Of a stretch of 64,000 nucleotides of DNA, positions 42,457 through 54,670 are shown piece after piece; the stretch's first letter is position 1, and each line of letters opens with the position of its first letter. The notes beneath the pieces were generated by a model. That model searched no databases. It was not told where the DNA came from and saw only the letters and a program-made list of their open reading frames with translations. The DNA is from Ga0077555 sp050187415. Lineage in GTDB: Bacteria; Pseudomonadota; Alphaproteobacteria; Rhizobiales; Hyphomicrobiaceae. Location: contig JBFWXN010000016.1 in NCBI GenBank assembly GCA_050187415.1, forward strand, positions 1-64,000, read 5' to 3'. A program made the translations under genes and the position numbers.

Positions 42457-44040
42457 ATGAGATCGGGATCGGTGCGGGCGCTCAGGCTCGCTGCATTGCG
42501 GTCGCTCGGGCTGGCGCCACTGTTGCTGGCGCTTTCAACGGTGATCCCAGGACTTCCCACCGAGGCCCTGGCGCAGAAGCGGATCGCCCTGGTGATCGGC
42601 AACGGGCACTATGCCAACGTGCCGGTGCTGGACAATCCGGCGAACGACGCCGAGGACGTGTCCAAGGCACTGCGCGCGCTTGGTTTCGAGGTGATAACGG
42701 GTATCGATCTCGGCCGCAGTGACTTCGCGGAACGGCTCAAGGCGTTCGGCGATCGTGTCGGATCCAAAGACGAGGCGTTCCTTTTCTATGCGGGCCACGG
42801 CCTGCAAGCCAAGGGCGTGAACTACCTGATCCCCGTCGATGCGCGGCTCGACAGCGAACGCGACCTCGATTTCGAAGCTGTCACGCTCGATCTCGCGCTG
42901 CGTCAGATGAAGTCCGCTCGGACCAAGATCGTCATGCTGGATGCGTGTCGGAACAATCCGTTCGCGCGCACCTTGTCCCGGAGCATGGGCACGCGCGCCG
43001 TCAGCGACAATCTGGGGCTTGCCGTGACGGTCGCCTCCGATCTCGGCACGTTCATCGCCTACGCGACGCAGCCGGGCAACGTCGCGGGCGATGGCACGGG
43101 CCGCAACTCGCCCTTCACGGATAAACTGTTGCGCCACATCCAGACGCCGGGCCAGTCGATCACCGACCTGATGATGACGGTGCGCAACGAGGTGGCGCAG
43201 GCAACCGGCGGCGCGCAAATCCCATGGGAGCATTCGGCCCTCGGCAACAAGTTCTTCTTCCGGACCGGCGAGGAGAAGGTCGCCAGCAGGACCGACCAGA
43301 TGAAGAGCGAGGCGGCCGAAGCCTGGGGATGGATCAAGACCACCCAGAGCCGCGAGCTACTCGAGGAATTCGTCCGCCGCTACAGCGATACGCCGTTTGC
43401 CGAGCGCGCACGTGTCACGCTGGCCGGTTTGCCGCAGCAGGTGCGGATCGAGGGCGGCTACATCCCGAACGTGGCCAACGTCTCGCTGCGCCCGGTGCAG
43501 CCGAGTTTCGATTGCAAGCAACATTACAAGGATGCCGAAGTGACGGTGTGCAACCGTCCGGAGCTGGCCATCCTCGACAACGAACTATCGCGCGTCTACG
43601 TCTCCGCCTACGATGCTGCCGGCAAGGCTCGCAAGGAGACGATCCTGTCGACCCAACGACAATGGATCACGGATCGTGACGGCTGTGGCGTAGACGCCGG
43701 CTGCATCTCTCGCGCCTATAGCGCGCGAATTACCTACCTGGCGGCCGGACAAAGATCGCTGAGCGTCCCCGCCGCGCGGGCCAAGCCAAGCTTCGATTGC
43801 ACCCGGCACGCGCTGCCCGCCGAAGTCGCGGTGTGCTCCGACGCGCGGCTCGCCAAGCTGGACGTGACGCTCGATGCCGATTATGTGCGTGCCGCGCGGG
43901 GGCTCTCCGGCGAGCGGCGCAAGTCGCTGATCGTGGAGCAACGCCAGTGGATCGCAACCCGCGACACGTGCGGCAGCGACAAGCGGTGCGTCGAACTGCA
44001 GTATCGGGCACGCATCGAGCAACTGAAGGCACGGCGATGA
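42457..44040 (+). CDS. Secreted caspase-like protease with two LprI-type domains
   Basis: 527 residues. A signal peptide (LRSLGLAPLLLALSTVIPGL) precedes a peptidase C14 domain with the catalytic His in FLFYAGHGLQAKG (near 115) and Cys in VMLDACRNNPF (near 164). C-terminal to it lie two similar ~85-residue segments with four Cys each (FDCKQHYKDAEVTVCNRPEL; FDCTRHALPAEVAVCSDARL) of the DUF1311/LprI lysozyme-inhibitor type. The fusion suggests an exported, disulfide-stabilised protease or inhibitor. It stands alone upstream of uvrA; the start is the ATG at 42457. Confidence 0.85.
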   Translation: MRSGSVRALRLAALRSLGLAPLLLALSTVIPGLPTEALAQKRIALVIGNGHYANVPVLDNPANDAEDVSKALRALGFEVITGIDLGRSDFAERLKAFGDRVGSKDEAFLFYAGHGLQAKGVNYLIPVDARLDSERDLDFEAVTLDLALRQMKSARTKIVMLDACRNNPFARTLSRSMGTRAVSDNLGLAVTVASDLGTFIAYATQPGNVAGDGTGRNSPFTDKLLRHIQTPGQSITDLMMTVRNEVAQATGGAQIPWEHSALGNKFFFRTGEEKVASRTDQMKSEAAEAWGWIKTTQSRELLEEFVRRYSDTPFAERARVTLAGLPQQVRIEGGYIPNVANVSLRPVQPSFDCKQHYKDAEVTVCNRPELAILDNELSRVYVSAYDAAGKARKETILSTQRQWITDRDGCGVDAGCISRAYSARITYLAAGQRSLSVPAARAKPSFDCTRHALPAEVAVCSDARLAKLDVTLDADYVRAARGLSGERRKSLIVEQRQWIATRDTCGSDKRCVELQYRARIEQLKARR

Positions 44041-44137
44041 GACCCGCCGCGACCACAGCTCCACCAGCGCAACCCACCTGTGCGTGAGACGCCGGGTTGC
44101 ATTGCCGCCCAACGCGCGTTCCGGTACCAAGCCGACC

Positions 44138-47242
<3,105 letters not shown>

Positions 47243-47249
47243 ACGACAC

Positions 47250-48314
47250 ATGCAGCAAGGAAACATATTATTCAAGCAACTCAGTTCCTGTTCAGCCTCC
47301 AGTTTTGTTTCTACCCTCGACACGCTCTGGTCACGCTCGAGATCCGGTAGCCAGCTCATTTGGCGCGGTGTTGGGCGATCGAGTTACCCTCTAACCCCGG
47401 CGGCCGCGCGAGATCAAGAGGCGGGTCGCTTGGAAGCCATCTCGCAACTCGATACCGGTGAAGCCCTGGAAATAACTGGCTCAATGCAAGAGCCTGATCG
47501 AGCGGATATTTTGGCTGCATATCAGGAATGGAGCGCACTGATCCACTTCTGCCGCAATGCAAACCGACAAGCGTTAGCGATTCCGACGTGGGTGCCAGAC
47601 GCACTTCATAAAGCTCTTACTCTGGCCACGGACGAAAGCTTTCAACACAGTCTACTCGGAACGCTGGGCAACGCGACGGCTTGGTGGCCACCGGGCGGTC
47701 TTTGGCCGACACTGGGGCTTGCTCAACATTACGGCATTCCGACTAGGCTACTTGATTGGTCCGACGACCCGATGGTAGCTGCATATTTTGCTGCTACGTC
47801 CGCTGTTAATGATATTTTGAATAGAGCCGCAGATCGTCACACCGCCTTGAGCGTTTGGATGCTCTCAGCGACGACTTTGGGTCGCATTTCTCTTTTAGAC
47901 GATAATAGCCGCGGGCCAAAAGCTGAAGGTATGCGTGCAAATCTTGATTTCGAGGTCCATGTGATCGATGCACCCTACAGCGGCAATCCAAATTTGGCAG
48001 CTCAACGCGGTCGATTTACGCTTGTCGTCAAAAAGACAGGAGGACTTGATCGTAGATGCCTAAGCGAGGTTCTAAGTGACATCGATGAAAAACTTAGGAC
48101 ACTGGAGAATCGTAAGCTTGCTCTTGGACACTCAGCTAACTCCTTAAGCGATCTCCTTATGCGGTTCGATCTTCCAACTGAGGCCGCGCCCGAGTTATTG
48201 AGCATTCTTAGGCTGCGAGGCTACGACGCAAACCGCCTATTTCCTGGGTACGGCGGCGCCGCACGTGCCGCAATTGAAGCGACGAATGCAATTCGAGCTG
48301 GCCGAGAGCGATGA
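47250..48314 (+). CDS. FRG-domain protein
   Basis: 354 residues, 7 nt after uvrA. The FRG motif is LIWRGVGRSSYPLTPAAARD and, later, LAQHYGIPTRLLDWSDDPMV followed by AAYFAAT. FRG domains are found in phage-defence and toxin-like contexts; catalytic activity is not established. Base composition is visibly lower in GC than uvrA and neighbours, so it looks recently acquired. GGAG precedes the ATG. No antitoxin or partner gene is seen. Confidence 0.8.
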   Translation: MQQGNILFKQLSSCSASSFVSTLDTLWSRSRSGSQLIWRGVGRSSYPLTPAAARDQEAGRLEAISQLDTGEALEITGSMQEPDRADILAAYQEWSALIHFCRNANRQALAIPTWVPDALHKALTLATDESFQHSLLGTLGNATAWWPPGGLWPTLGLAQHYGIPTRLLDWSDDPMVAAYFAATSAVNDILNRAADRHTALSVWMLSATTLGRISLLDDNSRGPKAEGMRANLDFEVHVIDAPYSGNPNLAAQRGRFTLVVKKTGGLDRRCLSEVLSDIDEKLRTLENRKLALGHSANSLSDLLMRFDLPTEAAPELLSILRLRGYDANRLFPGYGGAARAAIEATNAIRAGRER

Positions 48315-48541
48315 AACAATATTGATCATCAAGTAATGACCTTCGCGATAAGGCCTGCGGCAATGAAGGGCTTCCAGCCCCTCAAACTCCCAGGCCAGGG
48401 GCCCCGCCCCTGGACCGGCATTTGAGAGCATGGCTGATTAGCCGGGCGACATTCAAAAAGAGGTGGGTGGTTTGGAGGGCTCCGCCCTCCAGCGGGGTAA
48501 GGGGCCGGCCCCTTTCGCGTCGCAGACGCGAGCCGTCTCGA
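48315..48541. repeat. Hairpin-rich intergenic region
   Basis: Several perfect or near-perfect palindromes crowd this gap: CCAGGGGC-CCC-GCCCCTGG near 48391-48410, TGGAGGGC-TCC-GCCCTCCA near 48474-48491, AAGGGGCCGGCCCCTT near 48501-48516 and CGCGTC-GCA-GACGCG. The block starting CAGCCCCTCAAACTCCC (48375) is partly repeated at 49437. Read as dispersed repeat elements after the FRG gene. Confidence 0.65.
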
Positions 48542-49279
48542 TCAACGACCCACGTCCCCCGCCACGCGCTCCTTCGGCGCGAGTTTCACACTCACCTGCA
48601 ATCCGACGGCATAGTTGCGCCCAAGCAGAGGTTCATCGGCGGATGCGTGGGCACGTGCAAATGCCGGATAGGACGACTTGAGCCAGTCCGCAGCAACCGC
48701 TGCGCCGAAGCGGCCGAGATCGGGCAGGAACATCAGTAAGAGCAACGCAGAGGCCGGCCGAGCGAACACCCGAATGGTCCGGGTCCAGCTTCGGTTGATC
48801 CTGGAGTTTTCGATCCGGGCGTCGTGCTTCATCACGCGCCAGCAGAACCGCCACCACCAGACGGCCACGAGGACGCACAGCGCTGACAGCACAATCCAGT
48901 CATAACGCGCCAATCCAAGAACGCGCACCGAGAGCTCGGAGGAAAGGAAGACGACGGCAAACGGCTCGCTCAGCTCGGCCAGTATCTTCACCAACAGGAC
49001 AAGCGCCATACATTCGGCAATCAGGATGAGAGGCGCCCGCGGGATGCCGAGAAAGCCATACCGGATCGCGTATCGTTCGAGCAGGTGCTCCTTGGCCTCA
49101 CGAAACTGATGATCCATGAGCCAGCGAATGGCACGCAAGAGCAGCCAAAGTGCGCCACAGATGGCGGCCACCGCCAGCGCGGCGCCCGCGGCAATAAAGA
49201 GGAACCCGGTGACGACACCCGGCTTGGCGATCTCGGCGAACAGCCAACCCCACGCCTCGAAAAGTCTTTCCCACCGCAT
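48542..49279 (-). CDS. Multi-pass membrane protein of unknown function
   Basis: 245 residues from the ATG at 49279. About five membrane helices (VVTGFLFIAAGAALAVAAI; APLILIAECMALVLLVKIL; WIVLSALCVLVAVWWWRF; ASALLLLMFLPDLG) with basic loops and an N-terminal WERLFEAWGWLF. No family recognised. Surrounded by repeat-rich intergenic DNA on both sides. Confidence 0.65.
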   Translation of the reverse strand: MRWERLFEAWGWLFAEIAKPGVVTGFLFIAAGAALAVAAICGALWLLLRAIRWLMDHQFREAKEHLLERYAIRYGFLGIPRAPLILIAECMALVLLVKILAELSEPFAVVFLSSELSVRVLGLARYDWIVLSALCVLVAVWWWRFCWRVMKHDARIENSRINRSWTRTIRVFARPASALLLLMFLPDLGRFGAAVAADWLKSSYPAFARAHASADEPLLGRNYAVGLQVSVKLAPKERVAGDVGR

Positions 49280-49539
49280 CAAAACGTCCCCACGCGATGC
49301 AACACGACGCAATCCAATATGCGTAACCCGATGTTAACCATGAGTCGAGTCGGCCTAACCGGCGTTTCGGGCGGGCCTTCGGCCATGAGGGGCAAGTTGC
49401 GCTGGCGCTTCGGATGCCCACACGACATCCGCGCCGCAGCCCCTCAAACTCCCCGGGCTGCGTTGTATGCCCGCCTTCGGCGGGACGGGCCTGCCCCTGG
49501 ATCGGCATCGAAGCGGGCGAACGAGGCGCTCATCTCAGT

Positions 49540-49587
49540 CGCGAGCTTGATGTGCGCGAGCTGTGCTCGGCGCGCATCAAGCTCGCG
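49540..49587. repeat. 18-bp inverted repeat
   Basis: CGCGAGCTTGATGTGCGC (49540-49557) and GCGCGCATCAAGCTCGCG (49570-49587) pair with one mismatch around a 12-nt loop, a stable cruciform or hairpin with no T run. Confidence 0.7.
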
Positions 49588-49658
49588 AAAGATAGCGCAT
49601 TGGCTCAGGACGTGGTGACGGGGGCTTAGGTTAGCCTCGCGACCGGATTTTTTCGTTT

Positions 49659-49699
49659 GCGCCCGGCGACTCCCCTGCGGGGAGCCGGCCGCCGGGCGC
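49659..49699. repeat. 41-bp palindrome, tandem copy 1
   Basis: Identical to the uvrA copy (44909-44949). Preceded by TTTTTCGTTT and followed by GGGAG; the next copy starts 60 nt later, so about 56 bp is duplicated in tandem. Confidence 0.9.
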
Positions 49700-49718
49700 G
49701 GGAGGTGGTTTTTCGTTT

Positions 49719-49759
49719 GCGCCCGGCGACTCCCCTGCGGGGAGCCGGCCGCCGGGCGC
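49719..49759. repeat. 41-bp palindrome, tandem copy 2
   Basis: Second tandem copy, ending 7 nt from the TauD gene stop. Same flanks (TTTTTCGTTT before, GGGAG after). Confidence 0.9.
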
Positions 49760-49766
49760 GGGAGAG

Positions 49767-50639
49767 CTAAGCTGCTTCGGCCAGCGTCGGGCGGTCGCCG
49801 CTGACGCGGGTCTGGCGCATGTAGCGGCGATATTTGTCGGCGTCGTAGCCCTCGCCGCGATGGATCAGGCAGCGATTGTCCCAGAACACCACCTCGCCCG
49901 GCTGCCAGCGGTGCGCGTAGACGTGGGCCTCGCCGACCGTCTCTTCCACCAGCCCCTCCAGCAGCGCCCGGCTGTCGGCATCGGACCACCCCTCGACAGC
50001 CTTGGCGTGCGAGCCGATGAACAGGTTCTTCTCGCCGGTACCGGGATTGCGGCGAACGAGGCGATGGCGCACCGGCGGCAGCGTCGCGGCGAGTGCCGGC
50101 GAAACCGCATCCGGCGCCACCTTCGAACGCGAGTAGACGTAGTCGTGGATGACGACGAGCGGGTCGAGTTCGGCCCTGCGCACCTGCGAAAGGCGGGCAT
50201 ACGTCGCCCGCGTGCTGGCGAACAGCGTGGCGCCACCCTCGGCCGGCGTCTCGTAGGCGCACATGATCGACAGAAACGCGGGTGTCTCTTTGAACGAGGC
50301 ATCCGAGTGCCACATATTGTTGCCGGTGAGGAAGACGGTCTTCTTGTGCGTATTGCCGATCGTGGTGCCGTCGGGCTGGACGTTGCCGATGGTGCCGAAG
50401 TACTCGAGGCGGCCCTCGCCTTTGGCGACGTGGCTCGGCTCGGGCGCGCCGAAGCGGCGGGTCAGGGCGAGTTGCGCCGCGTCGTCGAACGCCTGCGCCG
50501 GAAACACCAGGAAGGCGTAGCGGTCCACCGCCTCACGGATCGCCGCCACGGTCGCCTCGTCGAGAGCGGTGCGCAGATCGAGCCCCGTGATGCGGGCGCC
50601 GAGGTCAGGATGGACCGGCTGAATGTCGAACGTGCTCAT
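49767..50639 (-). CDS. TauD/TfdA-family Fe(II)/2-oxoglutarate dioxygenase
   Basis: 290 residues from the ATG at 50639. The iron triad is HSD in TGNNMWHSDASFKETPAF and His in CLIHRGEGYDADKYRRYM; the 2-oxoglutarate-binding Arg is in the last segment. The fold matches dioxygenases acting on taurine, 2,4-D or carboxylic acids. Its gene is 5 nt after the LLM oxidoreductase gene and completes the enolase-LLM-TauD operon, so it probably acts on the same substrate. Confidence 0.88.
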   Translation of the reverse strand: MSTFDIQPVHPDLGARITGLDLRTALDEATVAAIREAVDRYAFLVFPAQAFDDAAQLALTRRFGAPEPSHVAKGEGRLEYFGTIGNVQPDGTTIGNTHKKTVFLTGNNMWHSDASFKETPAFLSIMCAYETPAEGGATLFASTRATYARLSQVRRAELDPLVVIHDYVYSRSKVAPDAVSPALAATLPPVRHRLVRRNPGTGEKNLFIGSHAKAVEGWSDADSRALLEGLVEETVGEAHVYAHRWQPGEVVFWDNRCLIHRGEGYDADKYRRYMRQTRVSGDRPTLAEAA

Positions 50640-50644
50640 CGGGG

Positions 50645-51502
50645 CTAGCCTGCCTTCCTCATGCTGTTCGCCAGCGTATCGAGCAGCGTCAGCGTCTTTT
50701 CCTTGTTCTCGGACGGCACCGAGAAGACGACGCGCGCGATGCCCGCGTCCTCGAAGCGCTTCAACGTGTCCGGGTCGTGAGCGGTGTTGAACGTGGTGAT
50801 CGGCACATCGTTCGGATCGCGGCCGGCGTCCTTGCACATCTGGCGGAACTTGGGGACGTGGTCGAGCACGTCGACGCCGCCATACTCAGGCCGTGTCGCG
50901 TGTGGCATCCATCCGTCGCCGAATGCGATGGCGCGGCGCGCTCCGTACGGGAACATGCCGCCGACGATGACGGGCAACGGTTTCTGAACGGGCTTGGGCC
51001 ACGTCATCATCGGACCAAAGTCGACATGGTCGCCGTGATACTCGGGCTTCGACTTCGTCCAGATCTCGCGCATGGCGCCGATGCGCTCGTCCATCAGCTT
51101 GAAGCGGCCCTTGAAGTTCGTCGTGCCGTGGTTCGCCATCTCGTCCTCGTTCCATCCGGCGCCGACGCCGAAAAGGAAACGACCGTTCGAGATCTGGTCG
51201 AGGCTGGCGACGGACTTTGCGGTCTGGATCGGGTCGCGCTGTACGACCAGGCAAATGCCGGTGCCGACCATCAGTTTCGACGTCGCCGCCGCGGCGGCCG
51301 AAAGCGTGACGAACGGGTCCATCACGTCGTAGTACTTCTTCGGCAGGTCGCCGCCCTGCGGGAATGGGGACGTCCGCGTCAGGGGAATGTGGCTGTGCTC
51401 GGGCGCCCAGAGACTTTCGAAGTGGCGCTCCTCGAGTGCGCGGCCGAGGTCGACCGGGCCGATCGAATAGTCCGTGAAGAAAATGGCAACCCCATAATCC
51501 AT
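50645..51502 (-). CDS. F420-type LLM oxidoreductase
   Basis: 285 residues from the ATG at 51502, with AGGAGG at 8-nt spacing. Patterns such as LEERHFESLWAPEHSHIPLT, GTGICLVVQRDPIQTAKSVA and SNGRFLFGVGAGWNEDEMAN are typical of the TIGR03619-like luciferase group. Flavin or F420 use cannot be separated by sequence alone. Middle gene of the operon. Confidence 0.85.
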   Translation of the reverse strand: MDYGVAIFFTDYSIGPVDLGRALEERHFESLWAPEHSHIPLTRTSPFPQGGDLPKKYYDVMDPFVTLSAAAAATSKLMVGTGICLVVQRDPIQTAKSVASLDQISNGRFLFGVGAGWNEDEMANHGTTNFKGRFKLMDERIGAMREIWTKSKPEYHGDHVDFGPMMTWPKPVQKPLPVIVGGMFPYGARRAIAFGDGWMPHATRPEYGGVDVLDHVPKFRQMCKDAGRDPNDVPITTFNTAHDPDTLKRFEDAGIARVVFSVPSENKEKTLTLLDTLANSMRKAG

Positions 51503-51543
51503 GCCCTGGTCCTCCTTAGCATTCGGGCCGCACCCGGATGCGA

Positions 51544-52785
51544 TCAACTCTGCTTCTGGCCGTACGTGAGCAAGCCACCGCCGACCTTGGGCGGGTGGGC
51601 CCGGATGGCATCCTCGATGGGATCGGTGCCCCAGCCGGGCCGCGACGGCATGATGAGATGGCCGTCCTGGTACTCGGGGACGTGAGTAAACAGCTCGTGG
51701 TCCCATTCCAGCCGATCGATGTCCGTCTCCATGATGCGCAAGTTCGGTACGGCGGCCGCGAAATGCGCATTCATCATGGTGCACAAGTGCCCGTAGAAGT
51801 TATGCGGGGCGACGTTGATCTCGTGGGCCTCGGCGAGATTGGCGATTTTCATCGACTGCCAGACGCCATTCCACGGCGTATCGATGATGGCCACGTCCAT
51901 CGCCTGCTCGCGAAAGTAGGGCAGGAACTCGCGGATGCCGAGCAGCGTCTCGCATGACGAAATCGGATGCGGGCTCTGCCGGCGGATCAGACCCAGCGCC
52001 TCGGGGTTGTAGCTGTCGATCTCGATCCAGAACATGTCGAGGTCGGCTATGGCGCGAAGAATCTTCAGATAACCTTCCGTTTTGGCGTTGAAATTGAGAT
52101 CCAGAAGAATATCGACATCAGGGCCGACGCCGTCGCGCAATGCTTCGAGGTGCATACGCAGGTTCCGGATCACGTGCCGCTCGACGTTGACCGGCGGCTC
52201 GTTCGGCGAGCCGAAGCCGGGCCGCCAGCCCTTCGGATTCCTCTTGTCCTGATCGTAGAGGAAGATGTTGGTCTTGCAGGCCGTGAATTTCTTCTCGCGG
52301 ACCTCGGCTCCCATGGCCTTGACGCCATCGAGATCGCCGATCGCCGGCTTGTACCAGGTCGGATGGTTGATCCGCCACGTGCAGCAGTGGGACCAGTAGA
52401 CGCGAATGCGATCGCGGATCTTGCCGCCCAACAGCTCATAGCAGGGAACGCCGAGCGTCTTGGCCTTGGCATCGAGCAGCGCATTCTCGATGGCGCCGAG
52501 GGCCAGCGCAACGACGCCGCCCGCCGCCGGCCGCGTCAAGGCGTATAGCTCCGCGTAGATGCGCTCGTGCTCGCCCACCGGCTTGCCCACGACCCGGGCG
52601 CCGAGGCGCGCGATCGCGGTGGCGACCCCGGGGGCGCCGAAGCCCTCGTCGAACTCGCTCCAGCCGACGACGCCGTCTTCCGTCACCACCTTGACGAAGT
52701 GGTAGTTGCGCCAGCCCGCATCCGCAGCCAGCGTTTCGATCGTCTTGATGCGGGATGAGACCCTCTCGTGTGAAGTATCGGGCAT
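51544..52785 (-). CDS. Mandelate racemase/muconate cycloisomerase-like enzyme
   Basis: 413 residues from the ATG at 52785, GGGAGC upstream. Enolase-superfamily barrel: DVDILLDLNFNAKTEGYLKI and WIEIDSYNPEALGLIRRQS supply the metal ligands, with SSCETLLGIREFLPYF and a late HNFYGHLCTMM. It abstracts a proton alpha to a carboxylate, for sugar-acid or aromatic-acid breakdown. First gene of the three-gene operon, divergent from the Baeyer-Villiger gene. Confidence 0.85.
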   Translation of the reverse strand: MPDTSHERVSSRIKTIETLAADAGWRNYHFVKVVTEDGVVGWSEFDEGFGAPGVATAIARLGARVVGKPVGEHERIYAELYALTRPAAGGVVALALGAIENALLDAKAKTLGVPCYELLGGKIRDRIRVYWSHCCTWRINHPTWYKPAIGDLDGVKAMGAEVREKKFTACKTNIFLYDQDKRNPKGWRPGFGSPNEPPVNVERHVIRNLRMHLEALRDGVGPDVDILLDLNFNAKTEGYLKILRAIADLDMFWIEIDSYNPEALGLIRRQSPHPISSCETLLGIREFLPYFREQAMDVAIIDTPWNGVWQSMKIANLAEAHEINVAPHNFYGHLCTMMNAHFAAAVPNLRIMETDIDRLEWDHELFTHVPEYQDGHLIMPSRPGWGTDPIEDAIRAHPPKVGGGLLTYGQKQS

Positions 52786-52994
52786 TGGGCTGCTCCCTCG
52801 AGCGATTTTGGTCCGACGGGACCAGCCCATGGTGCGCGAAAACGTAGCGGTATGTCACCACCTCACTGTTAACGCTTTTCGCTAACTGTAATCTTTCATC
52901 AGGTTTTGCCTGGTGGTGCAGCTCAGTGCTTGTCTACGACCATTGCCGTACGGTCGTTCCCAAAAGTGAAGATGACCCGCAGGAGCAGGGACTT

Positions 52995-54641
52995 ATGAAT
53001 GCCGGTGACGTCGGCAGCGAGCGTGATGCGCTGATCGTCGGCGCCGGGTTCGCCGGCCTCTACATGCTGCATCGATTGAGGCAGATGGGGTTTCGCGCCC
53101 GAGTCCTGGAGGCCGGTCACGGCGTCGGCGGGGTGTGGTACTGGAACCGTTACCCCGGCGCACGTTGCGACATCGAGAGCACTCAATATTCCTATCAATT
53201 CTCGCCGGATCTCGAGCAGGATTGGTGCTGGTCCGAGCGCTACGCGACGCAGGCCGAGATTCTGAGCTATGCCGAGCACGTGGCGGACCGGTTCGATCTC
53301 CGCGGCGACATCGAGCTCGGGACTCGCGTCGTCGCGATGCGGTTCGACGAGACCGCCAAGCATTGGCGGGTTTCGTGCCAGGACGGCCGCTGCTTCACCT
53401 CGCGCGTCGTGATTATGGCGACGGGGTGCCTGTCCGTGCCGTCATGGCCAGCCATTCCCGGGCTTTCGACGTTCGGTGGCGAGGTGCATCACACGGGGAC
53501 GTGGCCCCAGGCCGGTGTCGACTTCCGAGACAAACGGGTCGCCGTGATCGGCACCGGATCGTCCGGTATTCAATCCATTCCGGTGATCGCGCGCGAGGCC
53601 CGCCACCTCACCGTCTTCCAGCGAACGGCCGCATACTCCGTGCCGGCGCGCAATATAGCCCTGCCGCCGTCCGTGCTGACGGGTATCAAGGCCATCTACC
53701 GGCAGCTTCGAGCCCGCGCCAAGCAGATGCCTACCGGCGTGCTCTTCGACTCGAGCACGGAGACGGCTCGGGAAACGCCGCCCGAACGGCGCCAGCGCGA
53801 GTACGAGCGACGCTGGCAACGCGGCGGCCTGACATTTCTCAGTGCCTATTCGGATCTGCTGACCGACATCGAAGCCAACCGGACCGCAGCGGATTTCGTG
53901 CGAGCGAAGATCGGGCAGTTGGTCAAAGATCCAGCGGTAGCAGAACGGCTGATGCCCGCGACGCCGATTGGAGCGAGGCGCCTTTGTGTCGATCTCGGCT
54001 ACTACGAGACCTTCAATCAGGAGAACGTCACCTTGGTCGACGTGTCGGCGACGCCGATCGAAACGATCGGCGAGACGGGCGTCGTCGTTGGCGGGCAGGT
54101 GCATCCGGCGGACATCATCGTGCTCGCGACCGGCTTCGACGCGATGACCGGCGCGCTGATGCGCATCGACATCGAAGGTCGCGGCGGATCAAGGCTGATG
54201 CAGAAGTGGAAAGAGGGTCCGCGGACCTATCTCGGGCTGGCGATGCACGGGTTTCCGAACCTGTTCACCATAACGGGGCCTGGAAGCCCGTCGGTTTTGA
54301 CCAACATGCTCCCGTCGATCGAGCAACACGTCGAATGGATTGGGGATTGCCTGCTGGCGATGCGGGAAAAGCGGATCGCGGCGATCGAGGCCATCGCCGA
54401 GGCGGAGGACGCCTGGGTTGCGCACGTGGCCGACGAGGCGAGCCTTTCTCTGCGAGGCAATGAGAACTCGTGGTATGTTGGCAGCAATGTGCCGGGGAAG
54501 CCCCGTGTTTTCATGCCGTACACTGGTGGCGTGCCGAAATACGCGCGCATATGCGACACAGTCGCGGCGCGCGGATACGAAGGCTTCAAACTCGAGCCTG
54601 CGGTCGCCGCAGCCGGGCCTCGAGAACCGGAGCCTGCGTAG
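52995..54641 (+). CDS. Baeyer-Villiger-type flavin monooxygenase
   Basis: 548 residues from the ATG at 52995 (AGGGA upstream). FAD Rossmann motif ALIVGAGFAGLYMLHRLRQM, the BVMO fingerprint FGGEVHHTGTWP, and a second NADPH Rossmann motif VAVIGTGSSGIQSIPVIARE. GPGSPSVLTNMLPSIEQHVE is the usual C-terminal site. These enzymes convert ketones to esters or lactones with NADPH and O2. Divergent from the enolase operon, it may act in the same pathway. Confidence 0.9.
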   Translation: MNAGDVGSERDALIVGAGFAGLYMLHRLRQMGFRARVLEAGHGVGGVWYWNRYPGARCDIESTQYSYQFSPDLEQDWCWSERYATQAEILSYAEHVADRFDLRGDIELGTRVVAMRFDETAKHWRVSCQDGRCFTSRVVIMATGCLSVPSWPAIPGLSTFGGEVHHTGTWPQAGVDFRDKRVAVIGTGSSGIQSIPVIAREARHLTVFQRTAAYSVPARNIALPPSVLTGIKAIYRQLRARAKQMPTGVLFDSSTETARETPPERRQREYERRWQRGGLTFLSAYSDLLTDIEANRTAADFVRAKIGQLVKDPAVAERLMPATPIGARRLCVDLGYYETFNQENVTLVDVSATPIETIGETGVVVGGQVHPADIIVLATGFDAMTGALMRIDIEGRGGSRLMQKWKEGPRTYLGLAMHGFPNLFTITGPGSPSVLTNMLPSIEQHVEWIGDCLLAMREKRIAAIEAIAEAEDAWVAHVADEASLSLRGNENSWYVGSNVPGKPRVFMPYTGGVPKYARICDTVAARGYEGFKLEPAVAAAGPREPEPA

Positions 54642-54670
54642 GCCGTGCCCTGGCCGTGCGCCGATGTGAC

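Larger units (their letters stand above)
49313..49766. repeat. Repeat-rich intergenic region
   Basis: 454 nt without a supported gene. It holds a second copy of the CAGCCCCTCAAACTCCC block (49437-49508, ending in CCCCTGG[A]TCGGCAT), a large inverted repeat (49540-49587) and two tandem copies of the 41-bp palindrome. Confidence 0.6.

Noticed and set aside
48400..49800. CRISPR array
   Set aside because: Repeats here are palindromic and irregularly spaced, with no regular spacer units and no cas genes nearby.
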